This document shows, piece by piece, positions 47,758-56,528 of a stretch of 64,000 bases of DNA. The translations under genes were made by a program, and so were the position numbers. Under the pieces are notes generated by a model. That model worked only from the letters and a program-made list of their open reading frames with translations, had not been told where the DNA came from and made no database searches. The stretch is from an uncultured Hydrogenophaga sp. (GTDB lineage: Bacteria > Pseudomonadota > Gammaproteobacteria > Burkholderiales > Burkholderiaceae_C): assembly GCF_958439165.1 (NCBI RefSeq), contig NZ_OY288119.1:100332-164331 (forward strand), read 5' to 3'. The first letter of the stretch is position 1; the number at the start of each line of letters is the position of its first letter.

Positions 47758-48777
47758 TCAGCCCACGCCGCGGGGCGGTCGCGAAAGCTCCATCGCGTCG
47801 CGGGCGAGCCGGAAGCGGATGCTCGGGGCGGTGAAATCGGAGAAAGGTGCACCCATGGCGATCTCGCCGCTGGTGTGCAGCACGCATTCCTGCCGGCGCA
47901 GCGCAATGGCCTGCTCGCTGCCTTCGAAGCGGACCCAGGTTCCGTAGCTGCTGGTGTCTTCCAGCACGAAGTTGCCCGAGCGGTGATCGATGCGGGCGTG
48001 CAGGCGCGAGACCCTCGGGTCCGACACCACAAACTGGGCTTCGGCCACCCGACCGATGTGCACCGGCAGGTCTCCCATGGCAAACCGCTGCGAGGTGTCG
48101 AGCCAGGTCAGTTCGATGCCTCCGCCCTTGCCGGACCGGGGCGGGAGCATGTGCAGGGCGGCCGGCACGGTCAGGAACTCGGAATGCACCTCGGTCTGCC
48201 ACTCGATGCGAAAGATGTCGCTCGGGTCGTTCTTGCCGCGGATCTGCATGGCGCCGAGATTGCGGAAGCGAACCCCGCTGCCGGAACCCAGTTGTGCGAT
48301 CACGCTGGCCGACGCCAGGATCTGCTCCGGGCCGGCCAGGTCGCTCAGGCGGGAGGCCATGTTCACGGCATCGCCGAAACAATCATCGTCGACCATCACC
48401 ACCGGGCCCCGGGCCAGCCCGATCTGCAGCTGCAGCTTGAGCGGCGCCGGCCACTGCTGCACCCGCTGGGTGTGTTCCGTCTGGATCTGGACGCAGGCCT
48501 CGATGGCTCGGCGCGGGTCGGCGAAGGACATCAGGACGCCGTCGCCCAGCATCTTGACCACCTTGCCGCCCTGCTCCTGGCCTTTGGCGCCGATCCATTG
48601 CGTGATGCGTGTGATGGCTTTGGTCGCCCGGTCGTTGCCGAGGGCTTCGAATACCGAGACGCTGCCGGTCAGATCGGCGAAGGCAATGGTCAGATCGGGC
48701 ATGTCGCGCAGAGGGTCGCGGGAAAGCGGTTCGGAGTCAATAGCGGTTCGGGCCAGCGGCCGTCCGGGGTCGATCAA
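47758..48777 (-). CDS. Class III nucleotide cyclase domain fused to an FHA domain
   Basis: A 339-aa protein from 48777; ATG 48702, giving MPDLTIAFADLTGS, is an equally good start. The cyclase domain carries both metal-binding aspartates (D35 in FADLTGS and D79 in MLGDGVLMSF) and ends near residue 200. A C-terminal FHA domain (VHIGRVAEAQFVVSDPRVSRLHARI...YGTWV) would bind phosphothreonine partners. It could make cAMP under control of a Ser/Thr kinase, but no kinase gene is nearby. Confidence 0.85.
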   Translation of the reverse strand: MIDPGRPLARTAIDSEPLSRDPLRDMPDLTIAFADLTGSVSVFEALGNDRATKAITRITQWIGAKGQEQGGKVVKMLGDGVLMSFADPRRAIEACVQIQTEHTQRVQQWPAPLKLQLQIGLARGPVVMVDDDCFGDAVNMASRLSDLAGPEQILASASVIAQLGSGSGVRFRNLGAMQIRGKNDPSDIFRIEWQTEVHSEFLTVPAALHMLPPRSGKGGGIELTWLDTSQRFAMGDLPVHIGRVAEAQFVVSDPRVSRLHARIDHRSGNFVLEDTSSYGTWVRFEGSEQAIALRRQECVLHTSGEIAMGAPFSDFTAPSIRFRLARDAMELSRPPRGVG

Positions 48778-48969
48778 CCGTCTGTCGATTGGTCGGGGGA
48801 CCGCCGAAGATGGGTCAAAGGTATTACAAGGTTAATCCATTAACTCAATAACGCATGCTAACCGCATGATTTGACTGTTGTTTTTTTTGTTCATTGGGTG
48901 TTCCTGAATTGCGTGCGTCATACGTGCCGCTTATCCTGAATGTCATTGATCACCTGACACAACCACACC
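48778..48969. promoter_or_regulatory. AT-rich divergent intergenic region with a palindrome
   Basis: 192 bp, unusually AT-rich for this genome, between the cyclase-FHA gene and a small orphan gene. It has a perfect inverted repeat GTTAAT-CC-ATTAAC (48831-48844), a doubled CGCATG and a run of eight T residues near 48887. It probably holds both promoters and an operator. Confidence 0.5.
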
Positions 48970-49323
48970 ATGCGTCTGTTCAAGCAAGGGTTGCCCCACA
49001 GCCTGTCGGCCCTGCTTCTGGGCCCTGACGGTTTCCGCCGTCAGCCCGAAGCGCGCGGTGTCGACCCTGTCGAACCGGTCCGTCAGGCCCTGCTCGACGC
49101 GCTGACCCCGGACGGTCAGAGCCTGAACCCGGATCTGTCGCGGCGCCTGCGGCTGCTGCATGACGCCCAGGCGCTGTGGTTTGCCCGCTCCGAGGTGGTG
49201 GCCACGCTGAGCAGACGGTACGGCGAAGCGGAAGCGGTGGCACAGGTTCAGAGACTCCTGCCGCTGTTTGAAGGCCTGGTGCCAGCCAGCCTGATCGCTT
49301 CCTGCCGGGTGCCGGGCCGCTGA
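48970..49323 (+). CDS. Small protein of unknown function, 117 aa
   Basis: A soluble, Leu/Arg/Ala-rich, mostly helical protein (VEPVRQALLDALTPDGQSL, RRLRLLHDAQALWFARSEV, EAVAQVQRLLPLFEGLVP). No motif, signal peptide or membrane segment. The reading frame and codon use look genuine for this genome, and it has a promoter-like region to itself. I do not recognise a family. Confidence 0.6.
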   Translation: MRLFKQGLPHSLSALLLGPDGFRRQPEARGVDPVEPVRQALLDALTPDGQSLNPDLSRRLRLLHDAQALWFARSEVVATLSRRYGEAEAVAQVQRLLPLFEGLVPASLIASCRVPGR

Positions 49324-49335
49324 CGGTCGCACGCC

Positions 49336-50253
49336 TCAGCCCCAGAACACCAGGGCATCGCGCCCCTGGACAGCCAGATCCACCGCCTGGCCAACCGGCA
49401 GAACCACCTTCGTGGGCACGTGTCCGAAGGGCAGTCCCCCCAGCACCGGGGCCTTGATCTGCGTCCGCAGCCAGTTGGCCACCGTGTCCATGCCGAAGCC
49501 ACGGTCGTATCCCCGCACCGGCTGGTGGCCGGTGAAGCGGCCCAGCAGCACGGCTTTCTGTCGGCCCAGCACACCGGCGTGCAGCAGCTGGGTCAGCATG
49601 CGTTCGATGCGGTACGGATGTTCATTGACGTCTTCCAGAAACAGCACACCGCCCTTGATCTGCGGCAGCCAGGGCGTGCCCACCAGGCTGCACAGCACAC
49701 TGAGATTGCCCCCCCACAAAGTCGCCCCGCGAATGTGCAGCCCGCGCTCGGGCAGGAGGGCCGCGTCGGCCGCCGGCAGCCGCCAGCCGGTGCCTTCCCC
49801 ATGGCCAACCAGCAGGTCGTCGAAGCAGGCTTCCATGATGTCGTCCGGCGTGCCGGCCACCCCGAAGTCCTCGCCCAGCGCTGGTCCGGCCCAGGTCGGG
49901 GTGCCCTGCCCGGCCAGCACCGCCATCTGGAAGGCCGTGAAGTCGCTCAGGCCGACGAACCGGGTGCCGCGCTGAACGGCCTTGGCGATCGCCTTGCCCG
50001 GCAACGCCGGCAGCAGCCGCGTCAGTCCGTAGCCGCCCCGGCTGATCAGCGCCACGTCGGCACCGCTGGCAGCTGCGCGGCCGATGGCCTCCAGCCGGGT
50101 GGCGTCGTCGCCGGCAAAGCGCATGTGGGCGCTGAGCGCAGCAGGATCGATTTCCACCTCGTGGCCCAGCGCCTGCAGGCGCCTGACGCCGCGCCGGAAG
50201 GCGGCCTTGTCGCGTACGGCGCTCGAGGGGGAATAAATGTAGATGTGGCTCAT
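49336..50253 (-). CDS. ldcA: LD-carboxypeptidase (muramoyl-tetrapeptide carboxypeptidase)
   Basis: A 305-aa S66-family serine peptidase. The nucleophile elbow is VGLSDFTAF (S103). Upstream is SRGGYGLTRLLPAL and downstream GGVLFLEDVNEHPYRIERML, both typical. It trims the terminal D-alanine from tetrapeptides in cell-wall recycling, in the cytoplasm. The start ATG at 50253 overlaps the stop of the upstream TadA-dehalogenase gene (4-bp overlap), so the two are translated together. Confidence 0.92.
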   Translation of the reverse strand: MSHIYIYSPSSAVRDKAAFRRGVRRLQALGHEVEIDPAALSAHMRFAGDDATRLEAIGRAAASGADVALISRGGYGLTRLLPALPGKAIAKAVQRGTRFVGLSDFTAFQMAVLAGQGTPTWAGPALGEDFGVAGTPDDIMEACFDDLLVGHGEGTGWRLPAADAALLPERGLHIRGATLWGGNLSVLCSLVGTPWLPQIKGGVLFLEDVNEHPYRIERMLTQLLHAGVLGRQKAVLLGRFTGHQPVRGYDRGFGMDTVANWLRTQIKAPVLGGLPFGHVPTKVVLPVGQAVDLAVQGRDALVFWG

Positions 50254-51650
50254 GGAATCAGCGCAAGAGACTGGAAATGGGACAGGGCCTGGTGCGCCAC
50301 CGGCGCACCGTGCTCCTGCACGAAATGTCCGGCCTGTGGCAGGACTACGGGCGGCGGACAGTTTCGGATGCAGGATTGCAGCTGTTTCATGACCGGCTCG
50401 CCCAGCACCGGATCGGCCTGCCCGATCACCATCAGGCTGCGGCCCTGCCAATGCTCGCGCCAGAAGTGCGCTGCCTCGCGGGAAATCGCGGCGCCGTCGC
50501 CGTCAGGCCGCTCGGGCACCATGGCCGGGAAAGCACGCAGCGCCGCGCGGTGACCCCGGTCGGGAAACGGCGCGTCGTAGGCCGCGCATTCGGCGTCCGA
50601 CATGTGCGGGTTGCCGCGCGCGAACAGCCGCGAGACGCTGTAGTCCGGCCGTTCCTCGCACATGCTCCGCCAGGCCAGGAAGCCGGGTGACAGCGGTTGT
50701 TCGGCCGTGGCCAGCAGGGTGTTCATCACCAGCAGGCCCTGGTAGCGCTGCGGCGCGACCATCGGCAGCGTCAGGCCCAGGATGCCGCCCCAGTCCTGCA
50801 CCACCAGCACCACACGCTGCAGATCCAGCCGCTCGATGAACTCCAGCAGCACCTGACGGTGGAAGCTGAAGCTGTGCGCATCGACCTTCTTGGGCTTGTC
50901 GCTGCGGCCGAATCCGATCAGGTCGGGCGCGACCACGCGGTGCCCCGCCGCGGTCCAAACCGGGATCATGTGCCGGTACAGGTAGCTCCAGGCCGGATTG
51001 CCATGCAGGCACAGCCAGGTCAGGGGCGCATCGGCCGGGCCTTCATCGGTGTAGGCCAGCCGCAGGCCCTGCAGCGATGGCAGGTCGTGGAGGTGGTGGG
51101 CGGACCATGGGTGGCCGGGCAGGTCCGAGAACGCGCTTTCGGGCGGTCGCAGGGCGTCTTCACGCAGGGGGTGTGGGTTCATGCGGCGGGGCTGGAAAAA
51201 CCGGCGCAGCAGCAGGGCGGATTCCTCCGCCAGCAGCCCGCCTTCGACGCGGGTCCGGTGGTTGATCTGCGGCAGGGCGAACAGGTCGGTCACGGACCCG
51301 GCAGCGCCCGTCTTGGGGTCCGGCGCGCCGTACACCACCCGGTCCAGCCGGGCGTGCAGCATGGCACCGCTGCACATGGCACAGGGCTCCAGCGTCACAT
51401 ACAGCGTGCAGCCGTCCAGTCGGTAGTTGCCCAGCTGCTGTGCAGCGGCGCGCAGGGCAACGATTTCGGCATGGGCGGTCGGGTCATGGCCCGCCACCGG
51501 GGCGTTGGCGCCGGTCGCCAGCACCTGGCCGTCACGCACCACGATGGCGCCCACAGGCACCTCGCCACGCTCGGCCGCCGCGCGGGCCTGGTCCAGCGCC
51601 AGCCGCATGAAGGCCTCGTCGCGGGGATCGTTGGATGAAGCAGCAGGCAT
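50250..51650 (-). CDS. tadA: Fusion: tRNA adenosine deaminase TadA + DhlA-like haloalkane dehalogenase
   Basis: One uninterrupted 466-codon frame. Residues 1-155 are TadA: zinc site H60-A-E62 in DPTAHAEIVA and C90/C93 in EPCAMC, the enzyme that makes inosine-34 in tRNA-Arg. Residues about 165-466 follow haloalkane dehalogenase DhlA block by block: HGNPAWSYLYRHMIP, VVQDWGGILGLTLPM with nucleophile D286, acid D413 in GQADPVLG and base H442 in QAGHFVQEHG. N218 and W287 would bind halide; the second DhlA tryptophan is not kept. ATG 51182 at the domain border could yield the hydrolase alone. The hydrolase substrate is unproven. Confidence 0.85.
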   Translation of the reverse strand: MPAASSNDPRDEAFMRLALDQARAAAERGEVPVGAIVVRDGQVLATGANAPVAGHDPTAHAEIVALRAAAQQLGNYRLDGCTLYVTLEPCAMCSGAMLHARLDRVVYGAPDPKTGAAGSVTDLFALPQINHRTRVEGGLLAEESALLLRRFFQPRRMNPHPLREDALRPPESAFSDLPGHPWSAHHLHDLPSLQGLRLAYTDEGPADAPLTWLCLHGNPAWSYLYRHMIPVWTAAGHRVVAPDLIGFGRSDKPKKVDAHSFSFHRQVLLEFIERLDLQRVVLVVQDWGGILGLTLPMVAPQRYQGLLVMNTLLATAEQPLSPGFLAWRSMCEERPDYSVSRLFARGNPHMSDAECAAYDAPFPDRGHRAALRAFPAMVPERPDGDGAAISREAAHFWREHWQGRSLMVIGQADPVLGEPVMKQLQSCIRNCPPPVVLPQAGHFVQEHGAPVAHQALSHFQSLALIP

Positions 51651-51735
51651 CGGTCGAGTGTAGGCCAGCACACGGGTATTCCCGGGGGGCGGCCCAGGGC
51701 TCTGGCATCATCGCGGGCTACCTGGGTGAACCCTG

Positions 51736-52944
51736 ATGCATCCCGCCGCACCCTCCTCGTCCGCTCCCCTGAAGGCACCCCCGACCGCTTCCGCCCGGCA
51801 GTGGGAGCTGGACATGCTGCGCGGCCTCCTGCTGGTGCTGATGACCCTCACCCACATGCCCACCGGCTTTTCGCTGCCGCTGGGCCAGCCGTTCGGGTTC
51901 GTGTCGGCTGCCGAAGGATTCGTCTTCCTGTCGGCGGTCATGGTGGGGCGGGTCTATGGATCGCAGGCGCTGCGCCACGGCATGCCTGCCATGCGGGCGA
52001 GCGTGTTCGGGCGCGTGCAGCGGCTCTATCTGTGCCAGGCAGGCCTGCTGCTGCTGGCCTTCAGCCTGATCGCCTGGCTGGGCGTGCACAACCACCAGGG
52101 CGGTGTGACCGGGCTGCTGGAGTTCTACATGGACCGCCCCTGGACCGCCGTGCTGGCGGCTGGCATGCTGGTCTACAACCCGCCGCTGCTGGACATCCTG
52201 CCGATGTACATCGTGTTCATGGCCCTCACACCGTGGCTGCTGTCCCATGGTCATCGGCGCGGCTGGGGCCTGCTCCTGTGCGCCAGTGCGCTCCTGTGGC
52301 TGGCCGAGCAATGGAGCGCTGGCGCCTGGCTGTATGGCACCCTGGCCGGATGGAGCCCGGTGCCCTACAAGGACCTGGGCGCGTTCCACTGGCTGGCCTG
52401 GCAGGGCCTGTGGATGGCCGGGCTCTGGCTGGGTGCGCGGCGCGATCCGCTGCCGCGCCTGCCCGGCTGGCTGGTGGCGGCAGCGGCGCTGTACGCCATG
52501 GTCATGCTGGCCTGGCGCCACAACGTCGGGCAGGACCCGATGCCGGGTGTGGCAGCGGTGGCACTGCTGTTCGACAAGTGGGCGCTCGGCCCGCTGCGGG
52601 TGCTGAACTTCAGCAGCCTGCTGATCCTGCTCCTGGCGGCCGGGCCGTGGCTGCGGCGCAGCCTGCCCCGCGTGACACCTCTGGAACTCATGGGACGGCA
52701 TTCGCTGGCCGTGTTCTGCGCCCATGTGGTGGTGGCGCTGTTCACGCTGGCGTTCTTCGGCTCGACCGAGGTGATCCGCCCCTGGACCACCGACGCCATC
52801 CTGCTGCTGGGCGCATTTGCCGCCCTGCTGACCACCGCCCTCGTGCTGGAGGAACGTCGGCAGGCCAGCGGCACCCGCCGCGGGCCTAAGGCCGCAGGTG
52901 GGCCGACACCACCTGCCGCCACAGCGCATAGCCCTCGGCACTGA
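51736..52944 (+). CDS. opgC: OpgC-family membrane protein
   Basis: A 402-aa protein with about ten membrane helices and the acyltransferase-3/OpgC opening WELDMLRGLLLVLMTLTHMP followed by EGFVFLSAVMVGRVYG. OpgC transfers succinyl groups to periplasmic glucans; in this subgroup the substrate is assumed rather than known. It starts at ATG 51736, 85 bp from the divergent tadA start. Its last 59 bp overlap the convergent SGNH hydrolase gene. Confidence 0.88.
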   Translation: MHPAAPSSSAPLKAPPTASARQWELDMLRGLLLVLMTLTHMPTGFSLPLGQPFGFVSAAEGFVFLSAVMVGRVYGSQALRHGMPAMRASVFGRVQRLYLCQAGLLLLAFSLIAWLGVHNHQGGVTGLLEFYMDRPWTAVLAAGMLVYNPPLLDILPMYIVFMALTPWLLSHGHRRGWGLLLCASALLWLAEQWSAGAWLYGTLAGWSPVPYKDLGAFHWLAWQGLWMAGLWLGARRDPLPRLPGWLVAAAALYAMVMLAWRHNVGQDPMPGVAAVALLFDKWALGPLRVLNFSSLLILLLAAGPWLRRSLPRVTPLELMGRHSLAVFCAHVVVALFTLAFFGSTEVIRPWTTDAILLLGAFAALLTTALVLEERRQASGTRRGPKAAGGPTPPAATAHSPRH

Positions 52945-53479
52945 GGTGCAGCTGGTCGCGCACGAACAGCTCGCCACGCGGCCGGCCGTCGTTGTCGATC
53001 ATGGCGGTGTGCACATCCACATAGTCCATGTTCGGACTGGCCAGCACCCAGGTCTGGATCAGCAGGTTGGCCTCGCGCATGGCCTCCAGCCAGGGCATGC
53101 GTGACGGGCTGGGCTTGATCGAGATCCAGGCCACCCGGGTGTCGGGCAGTTCCGCCCTCACCCGGTCGGTCAGGCGGATGAAGCTGGCCAGCAGGTCGTA
53201 CGGACCTCGACCTTCGGTGAGGTCGTTCTCGCCGGCGTACACCATCAGCAACCTCGGTCGGTGGGGTGCGATCAGGGCGCCAACCCAGTCGCTCCACTCG
53301 TACAGACAGGACCCGCCGACTCCCCTGCGCCGCACCCCCGGCTGACCCGGAAATGCCGATTCCAGCCCGTGCCAGAGCCGCACGGACGAACTCCCCACAA
53401 ACAGTACCCCGCCCGGCACCGGCGGGTTCTGCCGGTCCTGGGTGGCGAAGGCATCGAGTTCGGCGCGCCAGCGGCTCAA
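52886..53479 (-). CDS. GDSL/SGNH-family hydrolase
   Basis: A 197-aa hydrolase. Block I is VLFVGSSSVRLW (nucleophile S31), the Asn block is MVYAGENDLTEG and the last block is VRDQLHLSAEGY with Asp and His. The best start is TTG 53479, whose TTGA overlaps the stop of the upstream gene. Longer frames to 53704 merely read through that gene. The substrate is unknown; family members are esterases or lipases. Confidence 0.85.
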   Translation of the reverse strand: MSRWRAELDAFATQDRQNPPVPGGVLFVGSSSVRLWHGLESAFPGQPGVRRRGVGGSCLYEWSDWVGALIAPHRPRLLMVYAGENDLTEGRGPYDLLASFIRLTDRVRAELPDTRVAWISIKPSPSRMPWLEAMREANLLIQTWVLASPNMDYVDVHTAMIDNDGRPRGELFVRDQLHLSAEGYALWRQVVSAHLRP

Positions 53480-54120
53480 GCGGCGGTTCCTGAGGATGTG
53501 CCGGTCAGGCCCAGCTGACGCATCCAGCCGGCCAATGCCTGCTCGTCGGTGGTGCCGCCCTCGTAGGCCGCCAGCATGGCCGCGTGCGACTGCGGCCGGT
53601 GCTGGTTGAGCTTGACCTTGCACTGCAGCTCCAGCACCCGCAGCTCGAACGCATGAATGCCGTTCATCATCTTGTGCTGGTAGTCCTCGGGCAGCGATCG
53701 CCACTGGTCTGCGTAGGCCGGATCGTGGTCGTGGATCAGGTGCTTGAGCAGGCGATCCTTGTCGTCGAACGACTCGATGAAACGGGCCTCGACCGTGGCG
53801 TGCACCGCGAGGTAGCTCCAGGTCGGGACCATCTGGCGTTCGGTGTAGACCCGGGGCGACATGTAGGCCTGCGGCCCCTGGAACACCACCCGGGCCCGCG
53901 GCCGCTGACGCAGGAAACCGGCGTGCGGGTTGGGCCGGGCCACGTGCCCCAGCAGGGTGATGCCGCCCCTCTCCTCCACCAGATGCAGCGGCAGCGGCGT
54001 GATGAAGGGAAGCCCGCCGTCGTCGACCGAAATCAGCTGGGCCAGCGGGTGGGCCCGCATGAGTTGCGGAGCGATGGCGGGGTCGCGGGCGGCGAACTGC
54101 GGCGGAAGGTACATGTGCAC
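53476..54120 (-). CDS. PaiB-like FMN-binding protein
   Basis: A 214-aa protein of the PaiB family (split-barrel flavin-binding fold): LPPQFAARDPAIAPQLMRAHPLAQL, HVARPNPHAGF, VVFQGPQAYMSPRVY, VPTWSYLAVHATVEARFIE. The family was named for negative regulation of sporulation in Bacillus, but in proteobacteria its members are uncharacterised flavoproteins. The start is either ATG 54120 or ATG 54114. Confidence 0.85.
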   Translation of the reverse strand: MHMYLPPQFAARDPAIAPQLMRAHPLAQLISVDDGGLPFITPLPLHLVEERGGITLLGHVARPNPHAGFLRQRPRARVVFQGPQAYMSPRVYTERQMVPTWSYLAVHATVEARFIESFDDKDRLLKHLIHDHDPAYADQWRSLPEDYQHKMMNGIHAFELRVLELQCKVKLNQHRPQSHAAMLAAYEGGTTDEQALAGWMRQLGLTGTSSGTAA

Positions 54121-54230
54121 TCCTGAACGGTCTTCGGGTTTCAGTTTACGGGACGGACGAACGCCGGTCCCGCACCGCGCTACAGTTCGCCCCTGTCCTT
54201 ACTCTGTCCGCATTGCTCTCTCCCCGTTCC

Positions 54231-54998
54231 ATGTCCGTCACCTTCCAGACCGTCAAACCCGGAGCCCGACTGGCCGATCAGGTCGCCGCCACGCTGGAGA
54301 CCGAAATCCGCGCAGGGCGTCTGGCCGAGGGCGAGAAACTGCCGACCGAACAGTCGCTGGTGCAGCAGTTCGGCGTCAGCCGCACGGTCGTGCGGGAAGC
54401 CATCTCGCGCCTGCGCTCGCTCGGCCTGGTGGACGCCCGTCAGGGCAGCGGCATGTTCGTGATCAAGCCGGACTTCGAGCCCCTGCAGTTCGACCCACAG
54501 ACCAGTGCCTCCATCGAGGCGGTGCTGCAGATCGTCGAGGTCCGGCGCGCGCTGGAAGCCGAGGTGGCCGATCTGGCTGCCCAGCGCCGGCAGGCTGCCG
54601 ATGTGGCGGCCATCCGGCAGGCCCTGCTGTCGATCGACGAGGCGGTGGCGGCCGGCCGCGACGGCGTGGCCGAGGACGTTGCGTTCCACCGGGCCATTGC
54701 ACAGGCGGCGGGCAACCCCTTCCTGATCCGCACGCTGGACTACCTGTCGCAGTTCCTGCAGGACGCCACGCGGGTGACCCGCGCCAATGAAGCGCGCAAT
54801 GCCCGCTTTTCGGCCGAGGTGCTGGAGGAGCACCAGGCCTTGCTGGCGGCCATCGAGGCTGGCGATGCCCCCGCTGCGCGGGCAGCGGCTGCGCGGCACA
54901 TGCACAACGCTGCAGCGCGCATCGGGCAGGCCGATCCGGCCTTCTGGGCCCAGGACGGCAGCCGCTACGCGCAGGCCCTGGTCCAGGCCCGCCGTTGA
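54231..54998 (+). CDS. FadR-type GntR transcriptional regulator of the otn operon
   Basis: A 255-aa protein. The winged helix at about 12-75 (LADQVAATLETEIRAGRL, TEQSLVQQFGVSRTVVREAI, LVDARQGSGMFV) precedes an FCD ligand-binding domain (EVRRALEAEVADLAA, VAFHRAIAQAAGNPF, EEHQALLAAIEAGDA) with metal-binding histidines. It stands directly before a GntP permease and the four-carbon acid pathway, so it probably represses them until a sugar acid is bound. Confidence 0.88.
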   Translation: MSVTFQTVKPGARLADQVAATLETEIRAGRLAEGEKLPTEQSLVQQFGVSRTVVREAISRLRSLGLVDARQGSGMFVIKPDFEPLQFDPQTSASIEAVLQIVEVRRALEAEVADLAAQRRQAADVAAIRQALLSIDEAVAAGRDGVAEDVAFHRAIAQAAGNPFLIRTLDYLSQFLQDATRVTRANEARNARFSAEVLEEHQALLAAIEAGDAPAARAAAARHMHNAAARIGQADPAFWAQDGSRYAQALVQARR

Positions 54999-55041
54999 CG
55001 CCTAGGTGATAACCCCAAGCCGGCTGGGGCGGCTTCAAGTT

Positions 55042-55056
55042 GTATGATGACCATAC
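55042..55056. promoter_or_regulatory. FadR-type operator before the GntP permease gene
   Basis: GTATG-ATGAC-CATAC is a palindrome of the form bound by FadR-subfamily GntR proteins (half-sites around GT and AC). It lies 69 bp before the permease start and just after the regulator gene. Confidence 0.6.
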
Positions 55057-55124
55057 GAATAACGCCCAACGGCGGGTGACTGGACAGCCTCCAGTCCCTG
55101 CCGTTTTTCACGGAGACCCCACCC

Positions 55125-56486
55125 ATGTCCACCGCCGCCCTGCTCGGCATCGCCCTGGCCAGCGTCGTCCTGCTGCTGGTCCTCATCATCCGTTTCCAGG
55201 TCCATGCCTTCGTGGCCATGATGCTGGTCAGCATCCTGGTGGCCCTGGTGGCCGGCATGCCCACCGCCGACATCGTGCCCACGCTGATCCAGGGGATGGG
55301 AGGAACGCTCGGTTCGGTCGCCATCCTGGTGGCACTGGGCGCCATGCTGGGCCGCATCATCGAGGTGTCGGGCGGCGCCGGCAGCCTGGCACACCGCTTC
55401 ACCGGCTGGCTCGGGCCGAAGCGCGTGCCGGCGGCCCTCACGGCGGCGGCCCTGGTGCTGTCGATCCCGGTGTTCTTCGATGTGGGCTTCATCATCCTGG
55501 TGCCCATCATTTACGGCTTCTGCAAGGCCGCCAAGGTCGACCCGGTGAAGTTCGGCCTGCCGGTGGCCGGCATCATGCTGGCCACGCACGTGGTGGTGCC
55601 GCCGCACCCGGGCATCGTCGGGGGTGCTGCCGTGCTGCAGGCCGACGTGGGCTGGATCACCCTGCTGGGCCTGGCGATCTGTCTGCCACTGGCGGTGCTC
55701 TCTCAGTACGTGGGCGGCTGGATCAACCGGCGCCGCTACGCGATGCTGCCGACGACCGCCGAGCAGTTCGCCGCCTTCGATGCCGGCAGCAACGAAAAAG
55801 AACGCCTCGCTGCGCCCGGCGTGGGCGTGGTGCTGGCACTCATCATCGTGCCGCTGCTGCTGATCATGCTGGGCACCACCGGCGCCACCCTGCTGCCCAA
55901 GGGCGACCCGGTGCGCGGCGTGCTGTCGTTCATCGGTGCCCCGGTGTTCGCGCTGATGGTCGCCATCGGCCTGGCGTTCTTCCTGATCGCCCGCCGTCAG
56001 GGCTGGTCGAATGCCCGCACCAGCGAGGTGATGGAATCTGCCCTGCCCCCGGCCGCCACCGTCATTCTGGTGACCGGTGCCGGCGGCGTGTTCGCCAAGG
56101 TGCTGACCAGCACCGGCATCGGCGCGGCGCTCTCGGGCACCATCGCCTCGGCCGGTCTGCCACTGCTGCTGGCGGCCTTCCTGATCTCGCTGGCGCTGCG
56201 CGCTGCGCAGGGTTCGGCCACCGTGGCCATCCTGACCACCTGCGGCCTGCTGGCCGAAGCCGTGGCCAGCGGCGGTTTCAGCACCGTGCAGGTGGCGCTC
56301 ATTGCCGTGGCCATCGGCTTTGGCGGACTGGGCCTGTCGCATGTGAACGATTCAGGCTTCTGGATCGTGACCCGATACCTCGGCCTGAGCGTGGCCGACG
56401 GCCTGCGCAGCTGGACGGTGCTGACCACCGTGCTGGGCATCGCCGGCTTCCTGCTGACCGCCCTGCTGTGGGCACTCATGGGCTGA
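55125..56486 (+). CDS. GntP-family sugar-acid permease
   Basis: A 453-aa protein with about 12 hydrophobic helices and GntP blocks (IRFQVHAFVAMMLVSILVAL, SIPVFFDVGFIILVPIIYG, THVVVPPHPGIVGGA, LSHVNDSGFWIVTRYLGL). It is preceded by GGAGAC and followed 42 bp later by ltnD. It most likely imports threonate, erythronate or a related acid for the enzymes encoded downstream. Confidence 0.9.
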   Translation: MSTAALLGIALASVVLLLVLIIRFQVHAFVAMMLVSILVALVAGMPTADIVPTLIQGMGGTLGSVAILVALGAMLGRIIEVSGGAGSLAHRFTGWLGPKRVPAALTAAALVLSIPVFFDVGFIILVPIIYGFCKAAKVDPVKFGLPVAGIMLATHVVVPPHPGIVGGAAVLQADVGWITLLGLAICLPLAVLSQYVGGWINRRRYAMLPTTAEQFAAFDAGSNEKERLAAPGVGVVLALIIVPLLLIMLGTTGATLLPKGDPVRGVLSFIGAPVFALMVAIGLAFFLIARRQGWSNARTSEVMESALPPAATVILVTGAGGVFAKVLTSTGIGAALSGTIASAGLPLLLAAFLISLALRAAQGSATVAILTTCGLLAEAVASGGFSTVQVALIAVAIGFGGLGLSHVNDSGFWIVTRYLGLSVADGLRSWTVLTTVLGIAGFLLTALLWALMG

Positions 56487-56528
56487 TGCCCGGCCCCTGC
56501 ACGCCACTGACTTGAAGGAAAAAAAACC

